Source: Methylotenera versatilis 301
GTDB lineage: Bacteria; Pseudomonadota; Gammaproteobacteria; Burkholderiales; Methylophilaceae
Direction: 5' to 3'
NCBI RefSeq assembly: GCF_000093025.1
Contig: NC_014207.1
Location: forward strand, 2,046,001-2,110,000
DNA length: 64,000 nucleotides
The notes beneath the pieces are model-generated. The model worked only from the letters and a program-made list of their open reading frames with translations, did not search any database and had not been told where the DNA came from. Numbering within the stretch: position 1 is the stretch's first letter; every line of letters begins with the position of its first letter. Positions 45,193 through 54,937 of this stretch are shown here, piece after piece. The position numbers were made by a program, and so were the translations under genes.

Positions 45193-45216
45193 CGCTATTC
45201 CTGTTTGAATATAGCG
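45193..45216. promoter_or_regulatory. ModE-type operator
   Basis: CGCTAT-N12-ATAGCG, a perfect 6-bp dyad. E. coli ModE sites have the same 12-bp spacing (CGTTAT-N12-ATAACG). It is 114 bp upstream of the porin ATG and just after modE, so it likely controls the porin-modABC unit. Confidence 0.7.
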
Positions 45217-45329
45217 TTAGTTATGGTTAAATGTGAGTAATAAGCCGTGCGCCTAAAAAGTATTAGCTATAAATAAAAAATTGAGTATATAAAAGACAAC
45301 TTACATAGAAAGAATCTAAGGGGATAGCC

Positions 45330-46925
45330 ATGCAAATTAATCATCATTTTTCGAAATCACTGCTTGTTTTAGCGATTACGACTGCTTTTCCAACTACATT
45401 ATTTGCGCAAGATGATGATGCCGCAGCGCGTATTAAGAGTTTGGAGTTAAAAGTACAACAGTTGATCGATCAACGTGCTGAACAAGACAAACAAATCGAC
45501 GTATTAACCAAGGAGCTTGTTGGCATAAGCAACCAAGTGAGCCAGTCAAAAATCGTTAAATCTGAAGAGAAAGGCGCTAGCAAAGGCAACCCAGTCTACG
45601 CCAATTTCAAAGAAGGGATTAAGTTTGAAGATGGCACGGGCAATTGGAACTTACAGTTTAATGGGCGTGTTCAAGCTGACTACCGGTCATTCAGCGGTGA
45701 TGAAGGCAATCCTGATACTTGGAGCATTCGCCGCGCGCGATTTAATACGCAATTAGGTTTTTATCAAAACTATTTACTTCGCTTAGAAATTGACCATTCA
45801 GCGGCCAGCACACGCCTTGTAAATGGCTATGTAGAAGCCAATTGGTGGCCACAAGCTAAGTTTCGCATCGGTCAGTTTAAAACATTCAAAAGTTTAGAGA
45901 ACTCCACAACCGATACCTATTCAGACTTTCTGGAACGCTCACTAGCCTACAACACATATGGCGATGATATTTATGAACGAGGTGCCATGGTCTATGGTAC
46001 ACCGTTCAAAGGCAGCACTTATGCTTTTGCTGTGACCAACGGAACAGGTCAAGGCAATGACGAAGTGTTAGGTACAACCCAGAGTAAAGACGGCAAGGAT
46101 GTCACCCTACGCGCAACGATCAACCCAGCACAGTGGGCAGGATGGGACAAAACCGTGACCCATGTTGGTGGCTGGTATAACCATGGCATACAAGCCACAG
46201 CAAGCGCATCTGCAAGCCAAACTGAAGCACGTGGTGTGAACTTCTTTGCCCCAGCAGCGTTTACTGGAGATAGCGTGGATAGAACACGTTATGGGGTTGA
46301 AACGGCTTTAGCACAGGGGCCAGTGAAGTTCCAAGGAGAATATGATGTTTCTAATTATCAAGGGACATCAGCGGCAATCAATGCTACAACAGGAACTGGA
46401 GCAACACCAGCTGTTGCCGCAAGACCTTATGATAAAGACATCAAAGCATGGTACGCAGAAGCTATGTGGTTAGTCACAGGCGAAAACTATGCTGACAGCT
46501 ACAAAGATGGTCAATTCGGTCGAATTTTGCCTAAAACTAATTTTGAACTCAATAAAAATGGCTGGGGAGCTTTAGAGCTAGGCTTAAGATATAGCAAGTT
46601 TGATGCAAGCGATTTTGCCTTTGCAAATGGCGGGTGTTCTGCAGCAACAACTGTACGCAATCTCGGCGATGGCTCAATCACGCCAGCAGGGACGTGCGCA
46701 GCTAGTGGAGGTGTCGGTACATTTACACAATCTAAATCTGGCGGCATTGTACTCGGTAGCAACGAAGCCGATGCATGGACGCTTGGCGCCAAATGGATAC
46801 TTAACCCCTATACACGCATCATGATGAACTATGTGCATACCAAGTTTGATACAAACATCAACGTGAATGGCAAGCTGGACGACAAAGAAGATGCCCTAAC
46901 TATGCGTGCACAGTTAGATTTCTAA
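45330..46925 (+). CDS. Phosphate-selective porin O/P-like outer-membrane channel
   Basis: 531 residues: signal peptide ending LFAQ, N-terminal coiled coil (AARIKSLELKVQQLIDQRAEQDK), then a porin barrel with the OprP-type opening (FKEGIKFEDGTGNWNLQFNGRVQADY; WSIRRARF) and a C-terminal aromatic (MRAQLDF). OprO/P-family channels favour oxyanions. Lying between a ModE-type operator and modA, this one may carry molybdate across the outer membrane (inference). Confidence 0.75.
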   Translation: MQINHHFSKSLLVLAITTAFPTTLFAQDDDAAARIKSLELKVQQLIDQRAEQDKQIDVLTKELVGISNQVSQSKIVKSEEKGASKGNPVYANFKEGIKFEDGTGNWNLQFNGRVQADYRSFSGDEGNPDTWSIRRARFNTQLGFYQNYLLRLEIDHSAASTRLVNGYVEANWWPQAKFRIGQFKTFKSLENSTTDTYSDFLERSLAYNTYGDDIYERGAMVYGTPFKGSTYAFAVTNGTGQGNDEVLGTTQSKDGKDVTLRATINPAQWAGWDKTVTHVGGWYNHGIQATASASASQTEARGVNFFAPAAFTGDSVDRTRYGVETALAQGPVKFQGEYDVSNYQGTSAAINATTGTGATPAVAARPYDKDIKAWYAEAMWLVTGENYADSYKDGQFGRILPKTNFELNKNGWGALELGLRYSKFDASDFAFANGGCSAATTVRNLGDGSITPAGTCAASGGVGTFTQSKSGGIVLGSNEADAWTLGAKWILNPYTRIMMNYVHTKFDTNINVNGKLDDKEDALTMRAQLDF

Positions 46926-46971
46926 GGTCAGTTCAATTCAAAATCATCATCAATATTAATAGGTAACAATC

Positions 46972-47739
46972 ATGATTAAAAATAGTTATATCAAGCTGAT
47001 ACTTAGCGCGATGCTCATGTTGATGAGCATCGCGTCAAATGCTCAGGATAAAGTCACAATATTTGCTGCAGCGAGCTTAACCAACGCTATCACAGACATC
47101 GCTGCTCAATATGAAAAAGAACAGGCTGTGCAAATTCAAACTTCATTTGCCTCGTCTTCTACATTAGCTAAACAAATTGAAAAAGGCGCACCCGCAGACA
47201 TTTTCATTTCGGCTGATACCAAATGGATGAGTTATCTGCAAGATAAAACCTTGCTTAAAGCCGATAGTCGAGTGAACTTATTGGGCAATCAATTAGTGCT
47301 GATTGCGCCTAAAAATAAAGCTTTTAAGGTAGAGATGGACAAAAGTTTTAATATCGCAGGGGCTTTTAGTGGCAAATTATGTACTGGGGAATTAGAATCT
47401 GTGCCCGTTGGTATCTATGCGAAACAATCATTAAAAAATCTTAACTGGTGGGATACCGTTAAAATGCGTATTGTTGGCACGCAAGACGTACGGGCGGCTT
47501 TAGTGTTTGTTGAGCGCGGCGAGTGTGATGCAGGTATTGTTTATGCGACCGATGCCAAGGTATCAAACAAAGTTGAAGTTTTATCTGCGTTCCCTGATAC
47601 GAGTCACGACTTAATTGTGTATCCTTTGGCGCTGGTAAAAACTGCAAGCCCAGCAGCTACAGGCTTTTATGATTATTTAAAATCCGAAAAAGCAAAGGCA
47701 ATCTTTATCAAATATGGCTTCACTATTAATCTTCTTTAA
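46972..47739 (+). CDS. modA: Molybdate-binding periplasmic protein
   Basis: 255 residues, signal peptide ending SNAQ, then KVTIFAAASLTNAITDIA (Ser/Ala ligands) and SFASSSTLAKQIEKGAPADIFISAD, the ModA signature. It is the first of three genes making the molybdate ABC importer. Spacing to modB 44 bp. Confidence 0.9.
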   Translation: MIKNSYIKLILSAMLMLMSIASNAQDKVTIFAAASLTNAITDIAAQYEKEQAVQIQTSFASSSTLAKQIEKGAPADIFISADTKWMSYLQDKTLLKADSRVNLLGNQLVLIAPKNKAFKVEMDKSFNIAGAFSGKLCTGELESVPVGIYAKQSLKNLNWWDTVKMRIVGTQDVRAALVFVERGECDAGIVYATDAKVSNKVEVLSAFPDTSHDLIVYPLALVKTASPAATGFYDYLKSEKAKAIFIKYGFTINLL

Positions 47740-47783
47740 CCAACCTGCCTTGAGAATTTATATAAGAGTTTTAATAACCCTAT

Positions 47784-48494
47784 ATGCTAGATATATTAAG
47801 ATTCACGCCATCTGAAATAAGCATATTAGCGCTGTCTTTGAAGGTGGCGCTATTTTGTGTCGTGCTGATTTTAGTGCCCGCAGTTGTAGTGGCTTGGGTG
47901 CTCGCCAGAAAATCATTCTTTGGTAAATCGTTGCTTGATAGTCTTGTGCATTTACCTTTAGTGCTACCGCCAGTGGTGCCGGGCTTCTTGCTTCTACTAT
48001 TATTGGGTAACCAAGGTTTAATCGGCAAATACTTGCATAATATTTTTGGTATCAGCTTAGCCTTCACTTGGATGGGCGCGGTGGTCGCTTCTGCAGTCAT
48101 GGCATTTCCACTAATGGTACGTTCAGCAAGATTAGCGATTTCACAAGTAGATAAAGGCTTGGAGATTGCAGCGCAATCTTTAGGCGCACATCCGCTAAAA
48201 GTATTTTTTACCATTACCTTACCCCTATCAATGCCAGGCATTATTACTGGCTTGATTCTGGCGTTTAGTCGCAGCTTGGGTGAGTTTGGTGCAACCATTA
48301 CCTTTGTTGGTAATATTGAAAATGAAACACGTACACTGCCATTAGCTATATATAGCTATACGCAGATTCCCGATGGCGATTTGCCTGCGCTACGATTGGT
48401 TATATTGAGCATGGCACTGGCGCTGGGCGCATTGATGATCAGTGATAGGCTAGAACGCAAAGCCAATCAGAATATTGGCCGTCATCATGATTGA
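47784..48494 (+). CDS. modB: Molybdate ABC transporter permease
   Basis: 236 residues with five or so membrane helices and the cytoplasmic EAA-like loop (LEIAAQSLGAHPLKVFFTITLPLSMPGI). It overlaps the start of modC by 8 bp, so they are co-translated. Standard length and intact. Confidence 0.9.
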   Translation: MLDILRFTPSEISILALSLKVALFCVVLILVPAVVVAWVLARKSFFGKSLLDSLVHLPLVLPPVVPGFLLLLLLGNQGLIGKYLHNIFGISLAFTWMGAVVASAVMAFPLMVRSARLAISQVDKGLEIAAQSLGAHPLKVFFTITLPLSMPGIITGLILAFSRSLGEFGATITFVGNIENETRTLPLAIYSYTQIPDGDLPALRLVILSMALALGALMISDRLERKANQNIGRHHD

Positions 48495-49131
48495 AGTTCA
48501 AGCGCGCCTTAAACGCAAAAACTTTGAGTTAGATGCCTCAGTGCAATTAAGCCAACGTGTCACGGCGATATATGGTCCCTCTGGCGCGGGTAAAAGCACA
48601 TTACTCAGTATCATTGCAGGTATTACGCAACCCGATAGTGGTCGTATTGTGATTGATGGTGAATGTTTATTTGATAGCCAAGCACGCATCAATAAGCCGA
48701 TTCATCAACGCAAAATTGGTTTGGTATTTCAAGAGGGGCGCTTATTTCCGCATCTCACCGTCGAACACAACTTAAGCTATGCCTTAAATTTCACGCCAGT
48801 ACAAAACCAGCAATTCCAATTGAAGCAAATCGTTGCATTGCTAGAACTTGGACCTTTATTAAAGCAACGACCACATCAACTCTCTGGTGGCGAAAAACAA
48901 CGTGTAGCCTTGGGACGCGCCCTACTCAGCTCGCCCAGATTATTAATGCTAGATGAGCCACTAGCCTCTTTAGATGACAGACTGAAAAATCAGATATTAC
49001 CGTTCTTAAAATTAGTATCCACCGAAATTAATATCCCGATGATTTACATTAGCCACTCCAAAAAAGAAATTATGCAAATCACCGACAACTTAATTGATAT
49101 TCAACATGGCAAAGTGAATTGTCATCTTTAG
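48487..49131 (+). CDS. modC: Molybdate ABC transporter ATPase, short form
   Basis: 214 residues: Walker A GPSGAGKST, Q-loop VFQEGRLFPHL, signature LSGGEKQRVALGRALLSSPRLLMLDEPLASLDD. It ends soon after the H-loop, lacking the C-terminal TOBE/Mop domain (about 130 aa) found in E. coli ModC. The regulatory inhibition by bound molybdate may therefore be absent. ATG 48487 preferred over TTG 48475. Confidence 0.88.
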   Translation: MIEVQARLKRKNFELDASVQLSQRVTAIYGPSGAGKSTLLSIIAGITQPDSGRIVIDGECLFDSQARINKPIHQRKIGLVFQEGRLFPHLTVEHNLSYALNFTPVQNQQFQLKQIVALLELGPLLKQRPHQLSGGEKQRVALGRALLSSPRLLMLDEPLASLDDRLKNQILPFLKLVSTEINIPMIYISHSKKEIMQITDNLIDIQHGKVNCHL

Positions 49132-49141
49132 TAAAAGCTGT

Positions 49142-50374
49142 TTAGTCATCTCCGTCGCCCTCCACTACTAAATCTGGAATATGGTTGAAAGCAATACGCA
49201 TAGGCGCATCTTTTAAGGCATCGTGCGCACCGCCAAAATAGATGGTGTTTTTACCAAACTTGAGATTCAGCGTATCTATCGCTCTATTGAGCTTTTTCTC
49301 ATTCTCTAGCGGCTCGATTTGAAACAAATCACGCGCCACCTCATCTGCTGTCACTAGGCCAGAAAAAGATATACCAACCGCATAAGGTTCATTCTTAGTT
49401 TGTGGGTAATGCTGCAAAAAGGCTTCTAGTGCCTCAATCAAGCGCAAAGTATTATCGGTAGGTGAAATCGCGCTTTCTGGGCTCCAGCTTGGTTGATTCC
49501 GGAATTTCACTTTCACGCTGATTCTTGAAGCCAATAAATCATAACTCCGCATGCGCATACAGGCTTTTTGCAACAAACGATGCAACACAGCTTTGACACC
49601 TGCCGCATTGCGCTGTTCTGGCGGTATCACATGAGAATGCCCCAAACTACTGCGCGCATTTTTTACGTAATGGGGCTCTAAGCCGCGCAGTTTGTCATAC
49701 ATGCGCTCGCCTTCTATGCTGCCCCACGCAGACTGCAACTGTTGGCGATTTGCCGCATACAATTGCTCAACCGTAGTGATTTTAAAACGATTCAATCGCG
49801 CTTCCATCTGCTTGCCTATGCCGTTTAAAGCGCGCAATTTCAGGCCATACAAACGCTGTGGCAACTCATGTTGCTCAATCAACACACATCCATCAGGCTT
49901 TTGCATATTTGATGCCGTTTTTGCCAGAAACGTATTTGGCGCAATACCAATCGAACAACGGATAAAATCAAACTGCTTATTGATTTCACGCTTAATTTTA
50001 GCTGCGAGTTTAAGTGCGTTTTCAGGATGTTGCTGACTACCAGTGAGCTTGCAGACCATTTCATCAATCGAAAGCACTTTTTCTACATGGGTACAGCTTT
50101 CCACAATTTCGATAAGCTTGTGATGAAACGTCACATACACGGATGGTCGCGCTTCTACGAAAATCATCTCTGGGCATAGCTTTCGCGCCTCTTTTACCAA
50201 GGTTCCCGTTTTAATACCAAATGCTTTAGCTTCATAACTCGCGGCGATACAGCACGTGGTTTCTGCCATTACCGCTAGCACTCCAATTGGCTTGCCACGT
50301 AACTCAGGGCGCAGCTGTTGTTCTACCGAAGAAAAGTAAGAATTGAAATCTACGTATAACGCGTTTAAGGACAT
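49142..50374 (-). CDS. Y-family DNA polymerase (DinB/UmuC-like)
   Basis: 410 residues, translesion polymerase: LYVDFNSYFSSVEQQ (Asp), VLSIDEMVCKL (SIDE catalytic motif), helix-hairpin-helix LNGIGKQMEARLNRF, little-finger region. Not clearly DinB or UmuC, more like the ImpB/MucB group. It faces modC convergently with 10 bp between. Error-prone bypass synthesis is expected. Confidence 0.85.
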   Translation of the reverse strand: MSLNALYVDFNSYFSSVEQQLRPELRGKPIGVLAVMAETTCCIAASYEAKAFGIKTGTLVKEARKLCPEMIFVEARPSVYVTFHHKLIEIVESCTHVEKVLSIDEMVCKLTGSQQHPENALKLAAKIKREINKQFDFIRCSIGIAPNTFLAKTASNMQKPDGCVLIEQHELPQRLYGLKLRALNGIGKQMEARLNRFKITTVEQLYAANRQQLQSAWGSIEGERMYDKLRGLEPHYVKNARSSLGHSHVIPPEQRNAAGVKAVLHRLLQKACMRMRSYDLLASRISVKVKFRNQPSWSPESAISPTDNTLRLIEALEAFLQHYPQTKNEPYAVGISFSGLVTADEVARDLFQIEPLENEKKLNRAIDTLNLKFGKNTIYFGGAHDALKDAPMRIAFNHIPDLVVEGDGDD

Positions 50375-50441
50375 GGTTTATTAAACATTACAATCATCGC
50401 AAAATGATACGCTGATTTATAGGCCCTTAAAGAATAGTATT

Positions 50442-50472
50442 AAAAAAAACGGGAGCCTAAGCTCCCATTTTT
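50442..50472 (-). terminator. Bidirectional terminator
   Basis: GGGAGC-CTAA-GCTCCC with T-runs in both directions. It ends the PEP-CTERM gene at 50498 and separates it from the polymerase. Confidence 0.88.
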
Positions 50473-50497
50473 AATACTCTCTCTAATACAAACGACT

Positions 50498-51529
50498 TTA
50501 AGCTTGTTTATTTTTACGACGAGCTACTGCGCCCATAATCCCCAATCCAAGCAAAAGCATGCCGTATGTTTCTGGCTCTGGCACTGGTGCGGTAGAGGTT
50601 AATACAATCAACTGTGACTTCTCACCAGCCAGTGCTGTTGCATCTTGCACTTGCTCAGCCACTAGATAGATCGTACCATTTTCATCAATAGTCACACCTT
50701 CAATGGCATTGTGCGGCAAGACAGTTGAAAGATCAAAGCTACTTAATATATTGCCCAAACGGTCAGTTTCAACAAGTTTTTTTGAGCCTAAACTCAGAAA
50801 AAGTAAATTATCAGCGCCTGATGTGCCCGAAAGCGCACTCACTGCTGATAGGGTTTGCACATCAGATAAACTTGATAAACCCAATAAAGCTGGATTAAAC
50901 AAATTGGTCACCGTTGAAGTACCTCCGCCAGCTGGCGATGATCCATCACCAGAAGTGCTTGGTGGAATACCTGTTGCAGCAGCAAAAGTCAGGTTTCCAG
51001 AAAGAACATCCTCTGGAGATTGCTGTTTAATCGTCACAAAACTGCCATTACGTGAGTCATAACTAATACCTTCCATGCCATTGTTACCAACGGCAGTATT
51101 GCTCATCGACACGAAGTTGTTTTTTAGCGTAACCGTTCCGCCATTCACATAACTAAAGCTATAAGCGTCTTGCAAGCGCTCCTCGCCTACCACTAACTGA
51201 CCATTACCCAAGTAGGTTAGGCCCTCAGTATCATGCTTGGTACTACCAGTGCCAGTCCAATCGAAGAAGTTATTGCCAAGCGTTGCGCCAGTTTTAGAAA
51301 TCTCAATAACACCTGTTCCTTCATCTCCAACAAAGAAAAGCGAGTTGCGGTCTTGAGCATAAGTGATTGCAGAGCCTTCAAGACCAGAAATTGACCCACT
51401 AGCGCCACCTAAAATATCCAGTGCATATGTACCACTTACACTGTAATTAGCTAAATTGATGAAGCTTGCAGCCTGCGCAGAGACAGAAAAAGTAGCTGCA
51501 AGCGCAAAAATGACTTGTGATATTTTCAT
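50498..51529 (-). CDS. PEP-CTERM protein with SdiA-regulated/esterase-phytase-like beta domain
   Basis: 343 residues: signal peptide ending AQAA, a beta-propeller-like domain (GLEGSAITYAQDRNSLFFVGDEG; HDTEGLTYLGNGQLVVGEERL) as in SdiA-regulated/phytase-like proteins, and C-terminal PEP-CTERM VPEPETYGMLLLGLGIMGA then ARRKNKQA. Exosortase-processed to the envelope or exopolysaccharide matrix. It follows a LTD-domain protein at 51536 by 6 bp, so they are one operon. Confidence 0.75.
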   Translation of the reverse strand: MKISQVIFALAATFSVSAQAASFINLANYSVSGTYALDILGGASGSISGLEGSAITYAQDRNSLFFVGDEGTGVIEISKTGATLGNNFFDWTGTGSTKHDTEGLTYLGNGQLVVGEERLQDAYSFSYVNGGTVTLKNNFVSMSNTAVGNNGMEGISYDSRNGSFVTIKQQSPEDVLSGNLTFAAATGIPPSTSGDGSSPAGGGTSTVTNLFNPALLGLSSLSDVQTLSAVSALSGTSGADNLLFLSLGSKKLVETDRLGNILSSFDLSTVLPHNAIEGVTIDENGTIYLVAEQVQDATALAGEKSQLIVLTSTAPVPEPETYGMLLLGLGIMGAVARRKNKQA

Positions 51530-51535
51530 GATAAA

Positions 51536-52207
51536 TTAGCCTTTACGTCTACGTGAAATAAAGCCCATTAAGCCAAGACCAACCAACAACATGGCGTAAG
51601 AGTCGGCCTCAGGCACGGCTGCAGCAATTTTGCCTGGTGAGCCGATTTCACTCACATCGTTTGACGCTACAAATGCACCGTTTACACCCACCACGCTTAA
51701 GGTAGAAATTGCAGCGTTGTTCAAGCCCGCAGCATTGTCAAAAGTTTGATACGGTGCAATCGCATCAGATGCAGCAAAGGTGACATTGGCTTGTAACACA
51801 CCGCTAGCGTTATAAATATTCACAGCATCAGCTGAAGCGCTTAAACCAACACCAGAGCCTGTATAGCTACCAATTTGCAAACTTGCAGGTATATTTGTAC
51901 CAAACCAAGTACTCAGAAAGCTAGCATTAGCAGCGTTCTCAGTAAAAATGACTGATTCACCAGCACCGATGCTGGTAATGCCTGTAAGACTAGTAGCTGA
52001 AGCGAACGAGTTAGAGTTATCATCCATTTTCCAGCCAGAGATGTTTACTGCAGAAGAGCCTGTGTTGGTAAGCTCAAACCAGTCAGTCGCATAAGGGGCA
52101 TTACCACTACCCCAAGGTGCGACTTCAGTAATTAACACCGCGGCATTTGCCTGAACTGTGATTAAGGATAATATTGCTAACCCGATGAGTGATATTGGCT
52201 TTTGCAT
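51536..52207 (-). CDS. PEP-CTERM protein with lamin-tail (LTD) domain
   Basis: 223 residues: signal peptide ending ANAA, LTD domain (LITEVAPWGSGNAPYATDWFELTN; GWKMDDNSNSF), and C-terminal VPEADSYAMLLVGLGLMGF then SRRRKG, with PEA instead of PEP but otherwise a typical tripartite signal. LTD domains bind extracellular nucleic acids or polysaccharides. It is first in the pair with 50498; no exosortase gene is in this window. Confidence 0.75.
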   Translation of the reverse strand: MQKPISLIGLAILSLITVQANAAVLITEVAPWGSGNAPYATDWFELTNTGSSAVNISGWKMDDNSNSFASATSLTGITSIGAGESVIFTENAANASFLSTWFGTNIPASLQIGSYTGSGVGLSASADAVNIYNASGVLQANVTFAASDAIAPYQTFDNAAGLNNAAISTLSVVGVNGAFVASNDVSEIGSPGKIAAAVPEADSYAMLLVGLGLMGFISRRRKG

Positions 52208-52470
52208 TTGCGATTCCTATAGTTTGAATGTTGAACGATTTGATAAACTTAATTTCAAAGTACATACAAACTACAGGTGAATTGTTACCGCTTAGAATTT
52301 AAAAAGTAGTCCAGTTAGACTACATCTGACTTATAGCTGGAATAATACAAGTAAGAGATATTTAGCAACCTTATGATTAGTGAGTGTTTGTTGAGCCAGT
52401 CAGTTTTGTAATAAGTTTTAACAACCAGTCAATCTTAACGAGATAAAAATAACTTTAAAGGTAACGCATC

Positions 52471-53010
52471 ATGAGTAATGAACAAATTGCAATTTTCGCA
52501 GGCGGTTGTTTTTGGTGTACCGAGCCAGTTTTTAGCCAGCTAAAAGGCGTAAGTAAGGTTGAATCTGGCTACATTGGTGGGCACACAACCAACCCAACTT
52601 ACAAAGCCATCTGCAATGGCGATACAGGCCATGCTGAAGGCATTAGAATTAGCTTTGATGCAGACGCGGTGAGCTTTGAAACTTTGCTGGAAGTGTTTTT
52701 AGTCAGCCACGATCCAACTACACCCAACCGTCAAGGCAATGATATAGGTACGCAGTATCGCTCAGCGGTGTTTTGCCAAAATCAGGCACAGCATGACGTT
52801 GTTACAAAAATGATTGCAGAGTTTAATGAAGCACAGATTTACGGCGCACCTATCGTCACGCAAATTAACGGCGCTGAGACTTTTTATCCAGCAGAAGATT
52901 ATCATCAATATTACTTTGATAAAAATCCTGAAAACCCTTATTGCATGGCGGTTGCAGCACCTAAAGCGGCGAAAATTCGTGCCAAGTATGCAGCGCTGAT
53001 TAAAGGTTAA
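52471..53010 (+). CDS. msrA: Peptide methionine-S-oxide reductase
   Basis: 179 residues with GCFWCTEPVF (catalytic Cys13) and YIGGHTTNPTYK, GDTGHAEGIRI, HDPTTPNRQGNDIGTQYRS. It repairs oxidised methionine. Single-gene unit ended by a bidirectional terminator. Confidence 0.93.
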   Translation: MSNEQIAIFAGGCFWCTEPVFSQLKGVSKVESGYIGGHTTNPTYKAICNGDTGHAEGIRISFDADAVSFETLLEVFLVSHDPTTPNRQGNDIGTQYRSAVFCQNQAQHDVVTKMIAEFNEAQIYGAPIVTQINGAETFYPAEDYHQYYFDKNPENPYCMAVAAPKAAKIRAKYAALIKG

Positions 53011-53013
53011 TCA

Positions 53014-53043
53014 TTTCTCATCTCAAAAAATAGAGATGAGAAA
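53014..53043. terminator. Bidirectional terminator between msrA and corA
   Basis: TTTCTCATCTC (53014-53024) pairs perfectly with GAGATGAGAAA (53033-53043) around an A-rich loop. Serves both convergent genes. Confidence 0.85.
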
Positions 53044-54144
53044 TTAGGACTTACTACTCAACCACTGCCTGCGCCAGAATATTAAAATCATCACTAGCGC
53101 AATGCCAGTCATAATGGCAAGGGCGTACCAAAAACCGTTGTCATGGTCAGTCCAAGGCATATGCCTAAAGTTCATGCCAAAAATACCTGCAATCAAGGTA
53201 GCGGGCATAAACAGCATGGCCACTACGGTTAAGGCGCGAAGTTCTAAGTTAACACGCTGACTCACACTTGCCATGTAGATATCCATCATGCCGCTCAAAG
53301 TGTCACGTATCGACTCTAGCGACTCAATAAAGTTAACAGTATGGTCATACACATCGCGCAAATACGGCATGGTGGCAGGCTTAAAAAAGCCTTTTTCATT
53401 GCGCGTTAAGCAGTTAATTACCTCACGCAATGGCCATACTGCGCGGCGCAATTCAATGCTGGAATGTTTGAGTTGGTGAATGCTGTGTAGCTCTGCATTC
53501 GTTGGGCTTTTAAAAAGCTGTTCCTCTAAAATTTCGCTCGCGTCGCTCACTTCTTCTAACACACTGAAATAGCGATCGACTATGCTATCCAACAAAGCAT
53601 AGGCCAGATAATCCACGCCTAAATCTCGAATCGGCGCACGGGTTGCGCGCAAGCGCTCACGTATAGGCTCAAATGCACCAGTTGAGCGCTCTTGAAATGT
53701 CAGTAAAAAATTATGCCCTAACACCAAGCTAATTTGCTCTGAGCTAGTCGACATACTCTCTGCATGATAATAAAACAGCCGCGTTTCTAAAAATATATAC
53801 TCGTCAAACTCATCAATTTTCGGACGTTGCTCAGTATTAAGAATGTCTTCAATCACTAAGGGATGCAAATGAAACAAGTCGCCCACTTGCTTAATCAACG
53901 CCGCATCATGTACGCCATGTATATTGAGCCAGACCTTCTTGGTGTCATCGCGTTTAAAGTTGGCGAGGTCATCAATCGATAACTCACATTCAACCAAACC
54001 ACTAGCATCATAGATAATCTTACTGACTTTAGGTTTGGCTAAGTTTTTAGTATCGGCATTACCTACATAAACCAGCGCACCTGGCGGTAAGCCGATTTTA
54101 CTTACTCGATGTTTTTTACGGCGGAGTAAACGAGGTTTTTTCAT
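53044..54144 (-). CDS. corA: CorA-type magnesium/cobalt transporter
   Basis: 366 residues. C-terminal two helices flank the pore signature YGMNFRHMP-like (GIFGMNFRHMPW), after a large cytoplasmic domain (VWLNIHGVHDAALIKQVGDLF). It takes up Mg. Complete and on its own. Confidence 0.9.
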   Translation of the reverse strand: MKKPRLLRRKKHRVSKIGLPPGALVYVGNADTKNLAKPKVSKIIYDASGLVECELSIDDLANFKRDDTKKVWLNIHGVHDAALIKQVGDLFHLHPLVIEDILNTEQRPKIDEFDEYIFLETRLFYYHAESMSTSSEQISLVLGHNFLLTFQERSTGAFEPIRERLRATRAPIRDLGVDYLAYALLDSIVDRYFSVLEEVSDASEILEEQLFKSPTNAELHSIHQLKHSSIELRRAVWPLREVINCLTRNEKGFFKPATMPYLRDVYDHTVNFIESLESIRDTLSGMMDIYMASVSQRVNLELRALTVVAMLFMPATLIAGIFGMNFRHMPWTDHDNGFWYALAIMTGIALVMILIFWRRQWLSSKS

Positions 54145-54356
54145 AATCTAGTGATGCTTTACAAATGAATATATCAAACCATTGTAATGCCAGCCTGCAA
54201 TAAAATGTTAGCTTTACTCATCAAAAAATGGCAAAAAAAGCGCACCTAAAATAGCTAGGCGCGCGAAGGAGCAGCTTATTAAGGCTAGCTCAAGGGGATA
54301 GGTGTAAGATAAAGTACATCAGCTTAATATCAACAACTTTAAACCAACATTTGGTT

Positions 54357-54848
54357 TTACTTTCTTAATTCACTCACTTGTTCTGGTGTTAACAAAGCCA
54401 AAACTTGATATTCACGCTCGGCCTGCAATACGGCTAGCTTAGCGGTGCCATTGGCAATGCTATCCGCGGCAATGTTGGCAATCGTTTCATCGTAAGTTTT
54501 TGCTAGCGCCATATCACGCAGCAAGCCACGTGCATATTCAATAGTTTCAATATTTGAACTAATCACTGGCATTTGTTTATTTAGAATTTGCGAAAACACG
54601 CCACGTTGCTCTGCTGTAAGCGCTACGCCTTGCAAGAATGGAAAGCTAAACGCATCCACATCAACATTTTTAACGCTCAGTTTTTGCGGTAATGAAGTCG
54701 GCGCGGCTTTTACAGCGCTAGTTGTAGAACTTGGCGTTGCACTAAACGGAAATGAATCCGCCAATGCACTGTTAGATAAGCTCATACTCGCAACAGACAT
54801 TAGTGCAGCGGTGAATAGAGACTTAACGTTCATTTGTTTGCTTTTCAT
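54357..54848 (-). CDS. Periplasmic Spy/CpxP-like protein (LTxxQ)
   Basis: 163 residues; signal peptide ending ALAD, then ALTAEQRGVFSQIL and LLTPEQVSELRK, two LTxxQ motifs characteristic of the Spy/CpxP family of periplasmic chaperones and stress sensors. RBS GAGGAG supports the ATG at 54848. Likely helical and dimeric. The specific role is not clear. Confidence 0.65.
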   Translation of the reverse strand: MKSKQMNVKSLFTAALMSVASMSLSNSALADSFPFSATPSSTTSAVKAAPTSLPQKLSVKNVDVDAFSFPFLQGVALTAEQRGVFSQILNKQMPVISSNIETIEYARGLLRDMALAKTYDETIANIAADSIANGTAKLAVLQAEREYQVLALLTPEQVSELRK

Positions 54849-54937
54849 GATGACTCCTCATTGATTAGGTCAACTTAAGCAGCGCTACTGACCTCTCGAT
54901 ATGCAAACCATTATAGAGAGCGACTCGTTAAATTACG

